Shown: positions 14,990 through 21,916, counted from the first letter of the stretch. The stretch is 25,870 nt of DNA from Clostridiales bacterium UBA1701 (GCA_002320035.1 DCJL01000034.1:10704-36573); one strand, 5' to 3'. Numbers and translations: made by a program. The notes: generated by a model not told the origin, from the sequence alone.

Positions 14990-15787
14990 CTATCTGGTGA
15001 GAAGCACCTGATCGCTCTCGATCTGGGTGCCGGAGATCTCGGCAAATTTTTCCATCAGCTCCTGCTTGGTGAGCCTCTGCTTTTCCTCGCCCCGGATATC
15101 CAGGATGATGTGGCCCTCGTTCATCATGATGATCCGGTTGCCGTGGCGGATGGCGTCCTTCATGTTATGGGTTATCATCATGGCGGTGAGGCTGTTCTCC
15201 TGTATGATGCTGTCGGACAGTTCCAGGACCTTGGCGGCAGTGGCCGGGTCAAGGGCGGCAGTGTGTTCGTCCAGCAGGAGAAGCTTGGGCTTTTTCAGGG
15301 AGGCCATCAGCAGGGTCAGCGCCTGGCGCTGGCCGCCGGAGAGCAGACCCACCTTGGCGGTCATTCTGTCCTCAAGGCCCAGGCCCAGGGTTTTGAGCTT
15401 TTCCCGGTATTCCTCCCGCTCGGCGTTGGTGACGCCCCAGCGCAGCCCCCTTCTGTCCCCCCGGCGCAAGGCCAGAGCCAGGTTTTCCTCAAGCTGCATG
15501 TTGGGGGCGGTGCCCATCATGGGGTCCTGGAACACCCGGCCGATAAGCCCGGCCCGCTTATGCTCCGGCAGGGCGGTTATATCCTGCCCGTCCAGCAGGA
15601 TGCTGCCCTCGTCCACGGGCCAGACGCCCGCCACCGCGTTGAGCATGGTGGACTTGCCCGCGCCGTTGCCGCCGATGACGGTGACAAAATCCCCGGGCTC
15701 CAGGTGCAGGTTCAGATCCCGCAGCGCCTGCTTTTCATTGATGGTGCCTTTGTTGAAGGTCTTGCTGATATGACTGATCTTAAGCAT
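14990..15787 (-). CDS. ABC importer ATP-binding protein (TrpZ-like)
   Basis: A 265-residue ATPase energising the importer encoded by the next genes. Walker A is VIGGNGAGKSTMLNA near 38-52, the Q-loop region contains RVFQDPMMGT, the signature is LLSGGQRQAL, Walker B is LLLLDEHTAALDP, and the switch histidine is in MMITHNMKDA. The ATG lies eight bases inside the permease gene, so translation is coupled. The GTAPNMQLEENLALALRRG stretch is typical of the ATPases paired with ABC_sub_bind-type binding proteins. Substrate is taken from the leader, see the leader ORF. Confidence 0.93.
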   Translation of the reverse strand: MLKISHISKTFNKGTINEKQALRDLNLHLEPGDFVTVIGGNGAGKSTMLNAVAGVWPVDEGSILLDGQDITALPEHKRAGLIGRVFQDPMMGTAPNMQLEENLALALRRGDRRGLRWGVTNAEREEYREKLKTLGLGLEDRMTAKVGLLSGGQRQALTLLMASLKKPKLLLLDEHTAALDPATAAKVLELSDSIIQENSLTAMMITHNMKDAIRHGNRIIMMNEGHIILDIRGEEKQRLTKQELMEKFAEISGTQIESDQVLLTR

Positions 15788-16736
15788 GAGGGGCGGCTCC
15801 TTTCTTCTTCAGCCGTGAGAAGGAGCTCTTGGACTGCTCCCGCAGATAGGGCACGGCCAGAAACAGGGCGACGATGACGGCGGTAAAGAGCTTCAGGTCG
15901 TTGGAATTCAGCTTGAGCCAGAGCACTGTGACCACCACCAGGTAGTAGAGCACGCCGCCGATAACGGTAAAGGAGAGCGTACCGCAGAAGTTCAGATGCT
16001 TCCCCAGCAGCGCCCGGCCCAGCACCTCGCCGATGATGACGGCGGCAAGGCCGATGACAATGGCGCCGCGGCCCATGTTGATGTCCGCGAAGCCCTGATA
16101 CTGGCTCATAAGCCCGCCGGAGAGGGCCACGATGCCGTTGGAGATGGCAAGGCCCAGCACCTTCATGCTGCCCACGTTGATGCCCAGAGCGCTGCTCATG
16201 GCGCTGTTGCTGCCGGTGGCCCGGAGGGCGGAGCCCTGCTCGGTGCCGAAATACCAGTAGAACACGGCCACCAGCACCGCGGCGATCAGGGCGCCGGTGA
16301 GGATGGAGGCGGGGATATTCCGGGAGGAGAGGATAAGGCTGAACTTATCCACGCTCACGGCTTTGTTCGCCGCCATGCCCATAATGTGCAGATTCACCGA
16401 GTAGAGGGAAAACTGGGTGAGAATGCCCGCCAGGATCACGGGGATGCCCAGCTTTGTGTGCAGAAGCCCCGTGCACAGCCCAGCCAGAACCCCGGCAATC
16501 ACCGCGACCAGCAGCGCGAGCCAGGCCGGGCAGCCCGCCAGGATCAGCATGACCGTCACGGCGCCGCCAGTGGTAAAGGAGCCGTCGACCGTCAGGTCGG
16601 CCACGTCCAGCAGGCGGAAAGTGATATATACGCCCAGCGCCATCAGGCCCCAGATCAGCCCCTGGGCCACGCCGCCGGGCATATTTTTGATAAGCTTCAG
16701 GATGCTCAGGGAGGCGAAGTAAGCAACGATACTCAC
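15780..16736 (-). CDS. ABC importer permease (TrpY-like, BPD_transp_2 family)
   Basis: Membrane component, 318 residues with about nine or ten hydrophobic helices, of the family that includes branched-chain amino acid and ribose permeases. Typical sequence includes GVYITFRLLDVADLTVDGSF and LGIPVILAGILTQ. The open frame extends to 17249, but that extension is antisense-like sequence inside the binding-protein gene. I choose GTG at 16736 because AAGGAG lies 11 bases before it; ATG at 16682 (300 residues) is the alternative. It lies 100 bases after the binding-protein gene and overlaps the ATPase gene. Confidence 0.9.
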   Translation of the reverse strand: MSIVAYFASLSILKLIKNMPGGVAQGLIWGLMALGVYITFRLLDVADLTVDGSFTTGGAVTVMLILAGCPAWLALLVAVIAGVLAGLCTGLLHTKLGIPVILAGILTQFSLYSVNLHIMGMAANKAVSVDKFSLILSSRNIPASILTGALIAAVLVAVFYWYFGTEQGSALRATGSNSAMSSALGINVGSMKVLGLAISNGIVALSGGLMSQYQGFADINMGRGAIVIGLAAVIIGEVLGRALLGKHLNFCGTLSFTVIGGVLYYLVVVTVLWLKLNSNDLKLFTAVIVALFLAVPYLREQSKSSFSRLKKKGAAPHA

Positions 16737-16782
16737 GATAAGAATTTCTCCTTCGTTTATTTCGGCTTTGTAACTGCCGTAT

Positions 16783-16810
16783 TGCCCCCGCGGGAAAACC
16801 CGCGGGGGCA
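16783..16810 (-). other. Intercistronic hairpin between binding protein and permease
   Basis: A 12-bp perfect GC stem (arms 16783-16794 and 16799-16810, four-base loop) with no T-run on the minus strand. Such hairpins commonly protect the upstream binding-protein message and so give more binding protein than permease. Confidence 0.65.
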
Positions 16811-16836
16811 GGGATGTTCCGTGTTCGCCGTGCCGG

Positions 16837-17859
16837 TCACTCGGCGGCGATCGCCGTGTAGTCCTCAGGGACGGTGATATTGAGCGCCTGGCAGTTGGCG
16901 GCATTGTACTCCTTGGTGAACTGGGGCGCGAACCGGACTTCCATGGTGGAGACGTCGGCGCCGTTGACAAGGATCTCATAGGCCATCTCGCCGGTGGCGT
17001 AACCCAGGTCGTAGTAGTCAATGGAGAGGGTTGCCACGCCGCAGCCGGCGCAGAGGCCCTCCTCGCCGCAGACGATGGGCACGCCCGCGTTGAGGGCCAC
17101 GTTGTTGATGGCCTCGGTGCAGGAGGCGGCGGTGTTGTCGGTGGGGATGTAGAGCACATCGCACTCGCCGCAGGCGGTGGCGGTGACGGCGGAGACGTCG
17201 TTGGAGTCGGCAAAGGTGTACTCTTTGACGGTGCAGCCAAGCGCCTCAAGCATGGGCTTTATAGTCTCGGCCTGGAACTTGGAGTTGGGCTCGCCGGAGC
17301 AGTAAAGGATACCGATGGTCTTGGCCTCGGGAAAAAGCTCGCCAAGGATCTGCGCCTGGCCGTCCAGCGGGGCAAGGTCGGAGGTGCCGGAGACATTGGC
17401 GCCGGAGACGCCGGTCCAGTCCTCTATGCCCAGAGCAGTGCCGTAATCGGTGACGGAGGTGCCCAGGATGGGGATCTCATTGGTAGCGGAGACGGCAGCC
17501 TGGAGCGCGGGGGTGGCGTTGGCCATGATGAGGTCCACCTCGTCGCTCACGAACTGGCTGGCGATGACCGCGCAGGTAGCAGAATCGCCGGAGGCGTTCT
17601 GGACAGAGAAGCTGACGCTGTCGCCCAGTTTGTCGGTGAGCGCGGCCATGAAGCCCTCGGTAGCGGCGTCCAGGGCCGGATGCTGCACCAACTGGCACAC
17701 GCCTACCACATAGCTCTCGGCGTCAGCCGGAGCCTCACTGCCGGCAGGGGCGGCGCTCTCCGCAGGGGCGGCGCTCTCCGCGGGAGCCTGGGTCCCGCCG
17801 CAGGCGGCCAGAGCGAAAACAAGACATAGGGCGCAAAGGATCGTAAGTAGCTTTTTCAT
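16837..17859 (-). CDS. ABC importer substrate-binding lipoprotein (TrpX-like, ABC_sub_bind)
   Basis: Extracellular solute receptor of 340 residues. The signal peptide ends in lipobox LAAC (cysteine about residue 20), followed by a low-complexity linker of repeated PAESAA units encoded by an 18-bp tandem repeat. Two periplasmic-binding-type lobes follow. YVVGVCQLVQHPALD, IGILYCSGEPNSK, DVLYIPTDN and YYDLGYATGEMAYEIL are characteristic of the ABC_sub_bind family that contains the predicted tryptophan receptor TrpX. Start at 17859: GGAGG lies nine bases upstream, and an upstream GTG (17886) lacks a site. It is first in the importer operon, directly after the attenuator. Confidence 0.92.
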   Translation of the reverse strand: MKKLLTILCALCLVFALAACGGTQAPAESAAPAESAAPAGSEAPADAESYVVGVCQLVQHPALDAATEGFMAALTDKLGDSVSFSVQNASGDSATCAVIASQFVSDEVDLIMANATPALQAAVSATNEIPILGTSVTDYGTALGIEDWTGVSGANVSGTSDLAPLDGQAQILGELFPEAKTIGILYCSGEPNSKFQAETIKPMLEALGCTVKEYTFADSNDVSAVTATACGECDVLYIPTDNTAASCTEAINNVALNAGVPIVCGEEGLCAGCGVATLSIDYYDLGYATGEMAYEILVNGADVSTMEVRFAPQFTKEYNAANCQALNITVPEDYTAIAAE

Positions 17860-17912
17860 TTTTTCTTTCCTCCAATATTTATTCACTTTCCGAGCCCCAA
17901 AGGGTACGAAAA

Positions 17913-17943
17913 AAGCTGCCCCGGAACGAAGTCCGTGCAGCTT
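17913..17943 (-). terminator. Attenuator terminator in the importer leader
   Basis: On the minus strand AAGCTGC (17937-17943) pairs with GCAGCTT (17913-17919), enclosing a second short stem (CGGA/TCCG) with a TTCG-type loop, and is followed by a T-run. It sits between the leader ORF stop and the binding-protein start, 50 bases before the latter, the position expected of a regulated terminator. Confidence 0.85.
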
Positions 17944-17968
17944 GCTGAAAACCCGGTGACGAAAGGGC

Positions 17969-18055
17969 TTATGTTTCTTTGCAGCACAAACTTCTATTAC
18001 CCTCTATAAAAAAGTAATAGCGGTAATATCTGGCTGCAAAACGGACAGAAGCCAT
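17969..18055 (-). CDS. Tyr/Phe-rich leader peptide of a predicted transcription attenuator
   Basis: A 28-codon ORF starting about 22 bases after the predicted transcription start, with GGAGG seven bases before its ATG. The peptide begins MASVRFAARYYRYYFFIEG and contains four Tyr and three Phe, with residues 10-16 being YYRYYFF; there is no Trp. This is the design of amino-acid leader peptides such as the pheA and pheST leaders: a stalled ribosome at scarce-amino-acid codons changes the downstream RNA fold. Arms inside the ORF can pair: TTTTGCAGC (18033-18041) with GCTGCAAAG (17977-17985), and CTATTAC (18014-18020) with GTAATAG (17994-18000). The stop is 26 bases before the terminator stem. 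There is no direct proof that it is translated. Confidence 0.75.
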   Translation of the reverse strand: MASVRFAARYYRYYFFIEGNRSLCCKET

Positions 18056-18082
18056 CGGAGCGCCTCCTTCAGGTGATGAATA

Positions 18083-18110
18083 GACTTTAGCACTTTTAGG
18101 TGATAAAGTC
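18083..18110. promoter_or_regulatory. 28-bp palindrome filling the importer promoter
   Basis: GACTTTATCAC (18100-18110) and GTGCTAAAGTC (18083-18093) match as an inverted repeat at 10 of 11 positions around CTAAAA. It covers the sequence from the -35 to the -10, the place for a repressor site. The regulator is unknown; an aromatic-amino-acid repressor is a guess. Confidence 0.6.
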
Positions 18111-18112
18111 AA
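18084..18112 (-). promoter_or_regulatory. Promoter of the leader peptide and importer operon
   Basis: On the minus strand TTGACT (18107-18112), a 17-base spacer, then TAAAGT (18084-18089) with an extended -10 TG. Transcription would start near 18077, ten bases before the leader ribosome binding site. Of the gap 18113-18301, I can name only a weak second TATAAT at 18250-18255 on the plus strand. Confidence 0.75.
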
Positions 18113-18301
18113 GAGTATATTACAAGTTTCGTCAGTTTTGGCTCATTGCACGATTGCCTCCGGGTATACAGCCGGGACGGCAGGGCGTTTTGCACAAAAT
18201 TTGCAGGCAAATTCAGGAAAAAGGCCTTATATTGCGACCTCTCAGGGGGTATAATCTAAGAGACCTTCAGAAAAATTAAGATAAAACCGGGCGAATTGTT
18301 A

Positions 18302-18329
18302 TTGATTATTCACAAGTGTATTGTATAAT
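18302..18329 (+). promoter_or_regulatory. Promoter of the LCP-family gene
   Basis: TTGATT (18302-18307), a 16-base spacer and perfect TATAAT (18324-18329), 44 bases before the chosen start. Confidence 0.7.
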
Positions 18330-18373
18330 CACCTGAGAATTAAAATTATTTTCGTAAAATGCGAGGCAAAGGA

Positions 18374-19618
18374 ATGAAAGACAGGAAAAAACGCGGTTTC
18401 AGAATCGTTTTCACCCTTATCGGCGTGCTGGCTGTGGTGCTTATCGGGCTGTTCAGCTTTTACATGCTCTGGGAACGCGCCCCGGATCTGGAGCCGGTGG
18501 CGCCTACGGCGAAGCCCATTACCGCCGGAGAGAGCGAAAAGCCCCGGGAGGAGGATGCCGGCCTGCCCTTTGACACCCAGCGGCAGGACGGCGTTTATAC
18601 CATTCTTCTCGTGGGCAACGACGACGGTAACGGCAACACCGACACCATCATGGTCGGCCGCATTGACACCAAGCAGCATAAAATGGACTTTGTAAGCATC
18701 CCCAGAGATACCCTTATCAATGTAGACTGGGCCGTGCGGAAAATCAACTCCGTGTACTGGGGCTCCAAAAACAACGGCGGTACCGGCATTGACGCCCTGC
18801 GCAATCATGTAAAGCGGCTGATCGGCTTCGATGTGGACTGCTATGCGGTCATCGACCTGAGCGTTTTCATGGACACGGTGGACGCGCTGGGCGGAGTCTA
18901 TTTCGACGTGCCCCAGGCGCTGGACTACGAGGACGCCGGGCAGAATCTTTACATTCATATCGCCCCCGGCTATCAGCTTCTGGACGGCTACCAGGCCATG
19001 GGCGTCTGCCGCTACCGCAGCGGCTACGCCAACGGCGACCTGGGCCGCATCGACATGCAGCATCAGTTCCTGAAAGCCTGCGCCGAGCAGTTTATCACGC
19101 TGGGCAATATCCCCAATATCTCCAAGGTGGTGGATATTCTCTCCGGCGGGCTGGACACCAATCTCTCCGCCGCCAACATTGCCTTCTTCCTGCGTCAGGC
19201 GCTCCAGTGCAAGAGCGAGGACATCAATTTCTATACCGCTCCCGCCTCCTCGGACATGGTCGGCGGATACAGCTATGCCATTCTCGAGCTCTGGGACTGG
19301 CTGCCCATGGTCAACGAATATCTGAATCCCTATGACACCCAGGTGGGCTATGAGAATGTGGATATTGTTTACTGGGACGGCAGCGGCTATACCGCCACCA
19401 CCACCCTCCAGGGCGCCTGGTACTTCCAGCGGCCCGCGCCCGCGCCGAAGCCCACCGAGGAGCCTGTTACCGTCCCCAGCCCGGAGCCCAGCGCGGAACC
19501 GTTTCCCGGCACGGAGCCCACCGAGCCCACCGAGCCCCCGGTAGTGATCGTAAGCCCTGATGTAAAGCCCACTCCGCCCGAGAATACCGATACGGTGCTC
19601 GTGGGCGGCATCGGCTGA
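18374..19618 (+). CDS. LytR-CpsA-Psr (LCP) family cell-wall glycopolymer ligase
   Basis: LCP enzymes transfer teichoic acid or capsule polymers from undecaprenyl diphosphate onto peptidoglycan outside the membrane. The protein (414 residues) has a positively charged N terminus, one membrane helix at about 10-30, and the LCP domain at about 75-230: ILLVGNDDG, NTDTIMVGRID, VSIPRDTLI with the conserved Arg/Asp, INSVYWG, ALGGVYFDVP, and CRYRSGYANGDLGRIDMQHQF. A Pro/Glu/Thr-rich tail (about 355-405) is likely extended in the wall. I choose the ATG at 18374, seven bases after GCGAGG; ATG at 18359 has no site. It is a single gene with its own promoter and terminator. It could be a TagU-like enzyme, but the polymer is unknown. 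Confidence 0.92.
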   Translation: MKDRKKRGFRIVFTLIGVLAVVLIGLFSFYMLWERAPDLEPVAPTAKPITAGESEKPREEDAGLPFDTQRQDGVYTILLVGNDDGNGNTDTIMVGRIDTKQHKMDFVSIPRDTLINVDWAVRKINSVYWGSKNNGGTGIDALRNHVKRLIGFDVDCYAVIDLSVFMDTVDALGGVYFDVPQALDYEDAGQNLYIHIAPGYQLLDGYQAMGVCRYRSGYANGDLGRIDMQHQFLKACAEQFITLGNIPNISKVVDILSGGLDTNLSAANIAFFLRQALQCKSEDINFYTAPASSDMVGGYSYAILELWDWLPMVNEYLNPYDTQVGYENVDIVYWDGSGYTATTTLQGAWYFQRPAPAPKPTEEPVTVPSPEPSAEPFPGTEPTEPTEPPVVIVSPDVKPTPPENTDTVLVGGIG

Positions 19619-19647
19619 GCCCGCCCCAAATTGGATAAGCCGCCGCC
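19619..19647 (+). repeat. Partial copy of the 124-bp repeat family (left end)
   Basis: It matches 14843-14871 at 26 of 29 positions (GCCCGCC, CAAAT, GGATAAGCCGCCG). It starts at the first base after the LCP stop and includes the 5' arm of that gene's terminator. Confidence 0.7.
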
Positions 19648-19666
19648 CAAAACAGGGCGGCGGCTT
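19637..19666 (+). terminator. Terminator of the LCP gene
   Basis: AAGCCGCCGCCC (19637-19648) pairs with GGGCGGCGGCTT (19655-19666), followed by TT. It lies between convergent genes. Confidence 0.8.
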
Positions 19667-19683
19667 TTGCTGATGAAAGGGAC

Positions 19684-19932
19684 TTAACCCATGGCGGCGT
19701 ACTTCTGCTTTACCTGCTGCACCCGCTGGGCCTGGGCCTGCTCGCTGGGATACCAGCCGCGGTCGCTCATCTGCTTATACACGTTGCCCTGCATGCACAG
19801 CGCCTCGTTCAAAGCGGTGCTGAAAGCCTGCTGCACATTGGGGGTGTTGGATTCTATTGCCCCGTGCATGAACAGGTCGCAGGCGCCCTTGGTGGTCATG
19901 AGAATATTTTCCATGATGTCCTTGTCGTTCAT
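19684..19932 (-). CDS. CotF-family spore coat protein
   Basis: An 82-residue helical protein of the Coat_F type. Recognisable parts are MENILMTTKGACDLFMHGAI and ALNEALCMQGNVYKQM, followed by GWYPSEQAQAQRVQQVKQKY. CotF-type proteins are coat or spore-associated components in Bacilli and Clostridia, often in pairs of short genes. AAGGAGG seven bases before the ATG supports the start. It lies 12 bases after the companion small gene and is presumably expressed in the mother cell during sporulation (inference). No clear sporulation promoter was found. Confidence 0.85.
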   Translation of the reverse strand: MNDKDIMENILMTTKGACDLFMHGAIESNTPNVQQAFSTALNEALCMQGNVYKQMSDRGWYPSEQAQAQRVQQVKQKYAAMG

Positions 19933-19944
19933 TCTGCTGCCTCC

Positions 19945-20118
19945 TTATACCAGATTATAGAACTGGGTGAAAAGCTGCTGGTTGCCGTTGACAAGCTGCT
20001 GGGCCTGCTGGCGCAGGACAGGGTCCGTGAGCTGGCTTGCCGCGGTACGGCATTGGTTCATGAGAAACTGGGTGTGGCCGAGAGCGTCTTCAATATAGAG
20101 CAGTTCTTTGGGACTCAT
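19945..20118 (-). CDS. Small spore-coat-associated protein, CotF partner
   Basis: A 57-residue helical protein beginning MSPKELLYIEDALGHTQF and ending in QQLFTQFYNLV, rich in Gln and Leu. Small proteins of this pattern lie next to CotF-type genes in clostridial genomes and are annotated as spore coat proteins; I recognise the pattern but know of no demonstrated function. GAGGTGA seven bases before the ATG supports the start. It probably forms a two-gene operon with the CotF-type gene downstream. The two may assemble together through their helices. Confidence 0.8.
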   Translation of the reverse strand: MSPKELLYIEDALGHTQFLMNQCRTAASQLTDPVLRQQAQQLVNGNQQLFTQFYNLV

Positions 20119-20211
20119 TTTTTAATCACCTCGGCTTTATTATCTGCGCCCGGCTTTCGTTTAGCCAAGGCAAAATAAGAAAAAGCGTCAGTTTTTTCCA
20201 AAATAAAAGCA

Positions 20212-20241
20212 TTGGCAAAGAGCCCGGGCCTGTGATATGAT
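20212..20241 (+). promoter_or_regulatory. Promoter of the AtpI-like gene
   Basis: TTGGCA (20212-20217), an 18-base spacer, then TATGAT (20236-20241) with an upstream TG. Confidence 0.6.
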
Positions 20242-20275
20242 GGAAATAATGATAAAAATAAAGGACTGGTAAAAT

Positions 20276-20557
20276 ATGACATATGTATTCGGAGCGCTGG
20301 CGGGCCTGGCCTGGGGCGCGCTGGCGGCCTTTATCAACATGCTCATCAGCAAAAAATGCATGCAGAAAACCAATTCCTACGCCATGCTGGGCGCAAACGC
20401 CGCGCGGATGCTGGTAGACCTGGCGGCGCTGGCGGCGGTATTCCTGCTGAGAAATGTCCTTCCATTCCGCTTTGAGGCCGCCATCATCGGCACCGCTGTG
20501 GCCATGTCGATCCTGACCATTGTTTTCGCCTTCCGCCTCAGCCGCCCGGACAGATAG
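20276..20557 (+). CDS. Small membrane protein resembling ATP synthase subunit I (AtpI)
   Basis: A 93-residue protein with three or four hydrophobic helices (about 5-25, 45-62, 68-86). The first, with LAGLAWGALAAFINMLI and a following Lys/Asn-rich loop, resembles the AtpI/UncI fold, an assembly helper for the rotor ring of F-type ATP synthase or a magnesium transporter. No atp genes are in the window, so the assignment rests on sequence pattern only. AAGGA ten bases before the ATG and its own promoter support it as a real gene. It shares a bidirectional terminator with pfkA. Confidence 0.65.
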   Translation: MTYVFGALAGLAWGALAAFINMLISKKCMQKTNSYAMLGANAARMLVDLAALAAVFLLRNVLPFRFEAAIIGTAVAMSILTIVFAFRLSRPDR

Positions 20558-20695
20558 GGCGCTTCCCCCGCACGCATACGCCGCGGAAAACACTTTTCCC
20601 AGAATTCCTGTCGGTCTGTGCGTCAGGGCCCCAGATCGAGACAGGAACGAAGCGCGCTCCCTCCCCTTGGCAGCGCCCAAAAGGCTTTGTGAGGC

Positions 20696-20727
20696 AAAAA
20701 CGCCGCCTCTCATGAGGCGGCGTTTTT
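20696..20727. terminator. Bidirectional terminator between the AtpI-like gene and pfkA
   Basis: A 14-bp stem (AAAAA plus CGCCGCCTC at 20696-20709, pairing with 20714-20727) with loop TCAT and T-runs on both strands. It serves both convergent genes. The stretch 20558-20695 before it shows only a CCTGTC/GACAGG repeat (20607-20648 region) and no gene. Confidence 0.88.
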
Positions 20728-20737
20728 TGACAGTCTC
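20723..20737 (-). repeat. GAGACTGTCAAAAAA repeat, short copy
   Basis: The 15-base sequence on the minus strand, 22 bases past the pfkA stop; its A-run forms the base of the terminator stem. Confidence 0.7.
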
Positions 20738-20759
20738 TTTCCGTTTAATCCGCTCCGGC

Positions 20760-21845
20760 TTAATCCCCGAGGCAGATCCCCATATCCCGGGCAACTTTGA
20801 TCATGGGATGGTCAACAGGCAGGAACTTGGTGCGGCTGGCCGCATCCTCCAGAGGGATGGAGACGATCTCTCCCGCCTGGATGGCTACCATGCGGTTATA
20901 CTGCCGGTTTATGATAAGCTCCGCCGCGGCGGTGCCGAACTGGGTGGCCAGCACCCGGTCGTAGGGGCAGGGAGGGCCGCCCCTCTGATAATGGCCGGGG
21001 ACGGTGACTCTCGTCTCCTGGCCGGTTATGGCCTCAAGCTCGGCGGCAATGGCGTAGGATACGGCGGGAAAGCGCTTCTCCTCCCGTGCCCTGCGGCGGC
21101 TCTCTTCATCCAGCACCTTCTCCGTGCAGGACACTGCGCCCTCGGCGCAGGCCACGATGGAAAAGCTCCGGCCCTTTTTCTTGCGTTGTTCTACCATCTC
21201 GGCCACCTTGCCCAGGTCGTAGGGGATTTCGGGAATGAGAATGGCGTCCGCTCCGCTGGCAATCCCTGCGTTGAGGGTGAGCCAGCCCGCGTCCCGGCCC
21301 ATGAGCTCCACCACGAAAATCCGCCCGTGAGAGCTGGCGGTGGAGTGGATATAATCGATTACGTTGGTAGCGATGTCCACGGCGCTCTGGAAGCCGAAGG
21401 TGGTATCGGTACCCCAGATATCGTTGTCGATGGTCTTGGGCAGGGTGACTACGTTCATGCCTGCGTCGGCAATGAGCTTGGCGCTTTTCTGGGTGCCGTT
21501 GCCGCCCATGATGACCAGGCAGTCCAGATTCAGGCGGTTATAGGTATCAAGCATGGCGGGAATCAGGCTGTTGCCCTCCTCGTCCACGATGTCCCTGCCG
21601 GGTATGTAGCGCTGGCGGGAGGTGCCCAGAATGGTGCCTCCCTCGGTGAGGATGCCGGAAAAATCCTTCGGTTCCATATATTTATAGTCGCACTCAATCA
21701 GCCCCCGGTAACCGTCATACATGCCGAAAATCTCAACATTGTCCAGCCGCTGGAACAGGGCCTTGCCCACGCCCCGGATGGCCGCGTTGAGCCCCTGGCA
21801 GTCTCCCCCGCTGGTGATCAGCGCAACCCGCGTCATTCTTTTCAA
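20760..21845 (-). CDS. pfkA: 6-phosphofructokinase, group III type, probably ATP-dependent
   Basis: Phosphorylates fructose 6-phosphate in glycolysis. At 361 residues it is longer than the roughly 320 of Bacillus/E. coli PfkA and fits the group III (actinobacterial/clostridial) type. ALITSGGDCQGLNAAIRG binds nucleotide; GGNGT is at 114-118, PKTIDND at 136-142 with the catalytic Asp, then MGRDAGWL and GGPPCPYDR. Gly where pyrophosphate enzymes have Asp (second position after GG) points to ATP, while Lys before TIDND is the group III feature. The start is TTG at 21845: AAAGGAGG is eight bases upstream, whereas the ATG at 21836 would be 17 away. It is a single gene with its own promoter, divergent from degV. 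Confidence 0.93.
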   Translation of the reverse strand: MKRMTRVALITSGGDCQGLNAAIRGVGKALFQRLDNVEIFGMYDGYRGLIECDYKYMEPKDFSGILTEGGTILGTSRQRYIPGRDIVDEEGNSLIPAMLDTYNRLNLDCLVIMGGNGTQKSAKLIADAGMNVVTLPKTIDNDIWGTDTTFGFQSAVDIATNVIDYIHSTASSHGRIFVVELMGRDAGWLTLNAGIASGADAILIPEIPYDLGKVAEMVEQRKKKGRSFSIVACAEGAVSCTEKVLDEESRRRAREEKRFPAVSYAIAAELEAITGQETRVTVPGHYQRGGPPCPYDRVLATQFGTAAAELIINRQYNRMVAIQAGEIVSIPLEDAASRTKFLPVDHPMIKVARDMGICLGD

Positions 21846-21887
21846 GGCTCGCGCCTCCTTTCCGCCGCCTATTCAGCAGCAGTTTAC

Positions 21888-21916
21888 ATTATCCGGCATA
21901 CAACAAGAAATTGCAA
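21888..21916 (-). promoter_or_regulatory. Promoter of pfkA
   Basis: On the minus strand TTGCAA (21911-21916), 17 bases, then GATAAT (21888-21893), 42 bases before the TTG start. Confidence 0.65.

Noticed and set aside
16737..17249. N-terminal extension of the permease frame to 489 residues
   Set aside because: The extra part is Pro/Ser/Thr-rich nonsense overlapping the end of the binding-protein gene in another frame; the ribosome binding site and membrane segments point to the start at 16736.
17887..18080. T-box riboswitch ahead of the importer
   Set aside because: The conserved T-box sequence AGGGUGGNACCGCG is absent and no specifier-loop architecture is apparent. The Tyr/Phe leader ORF explains the terminator better.
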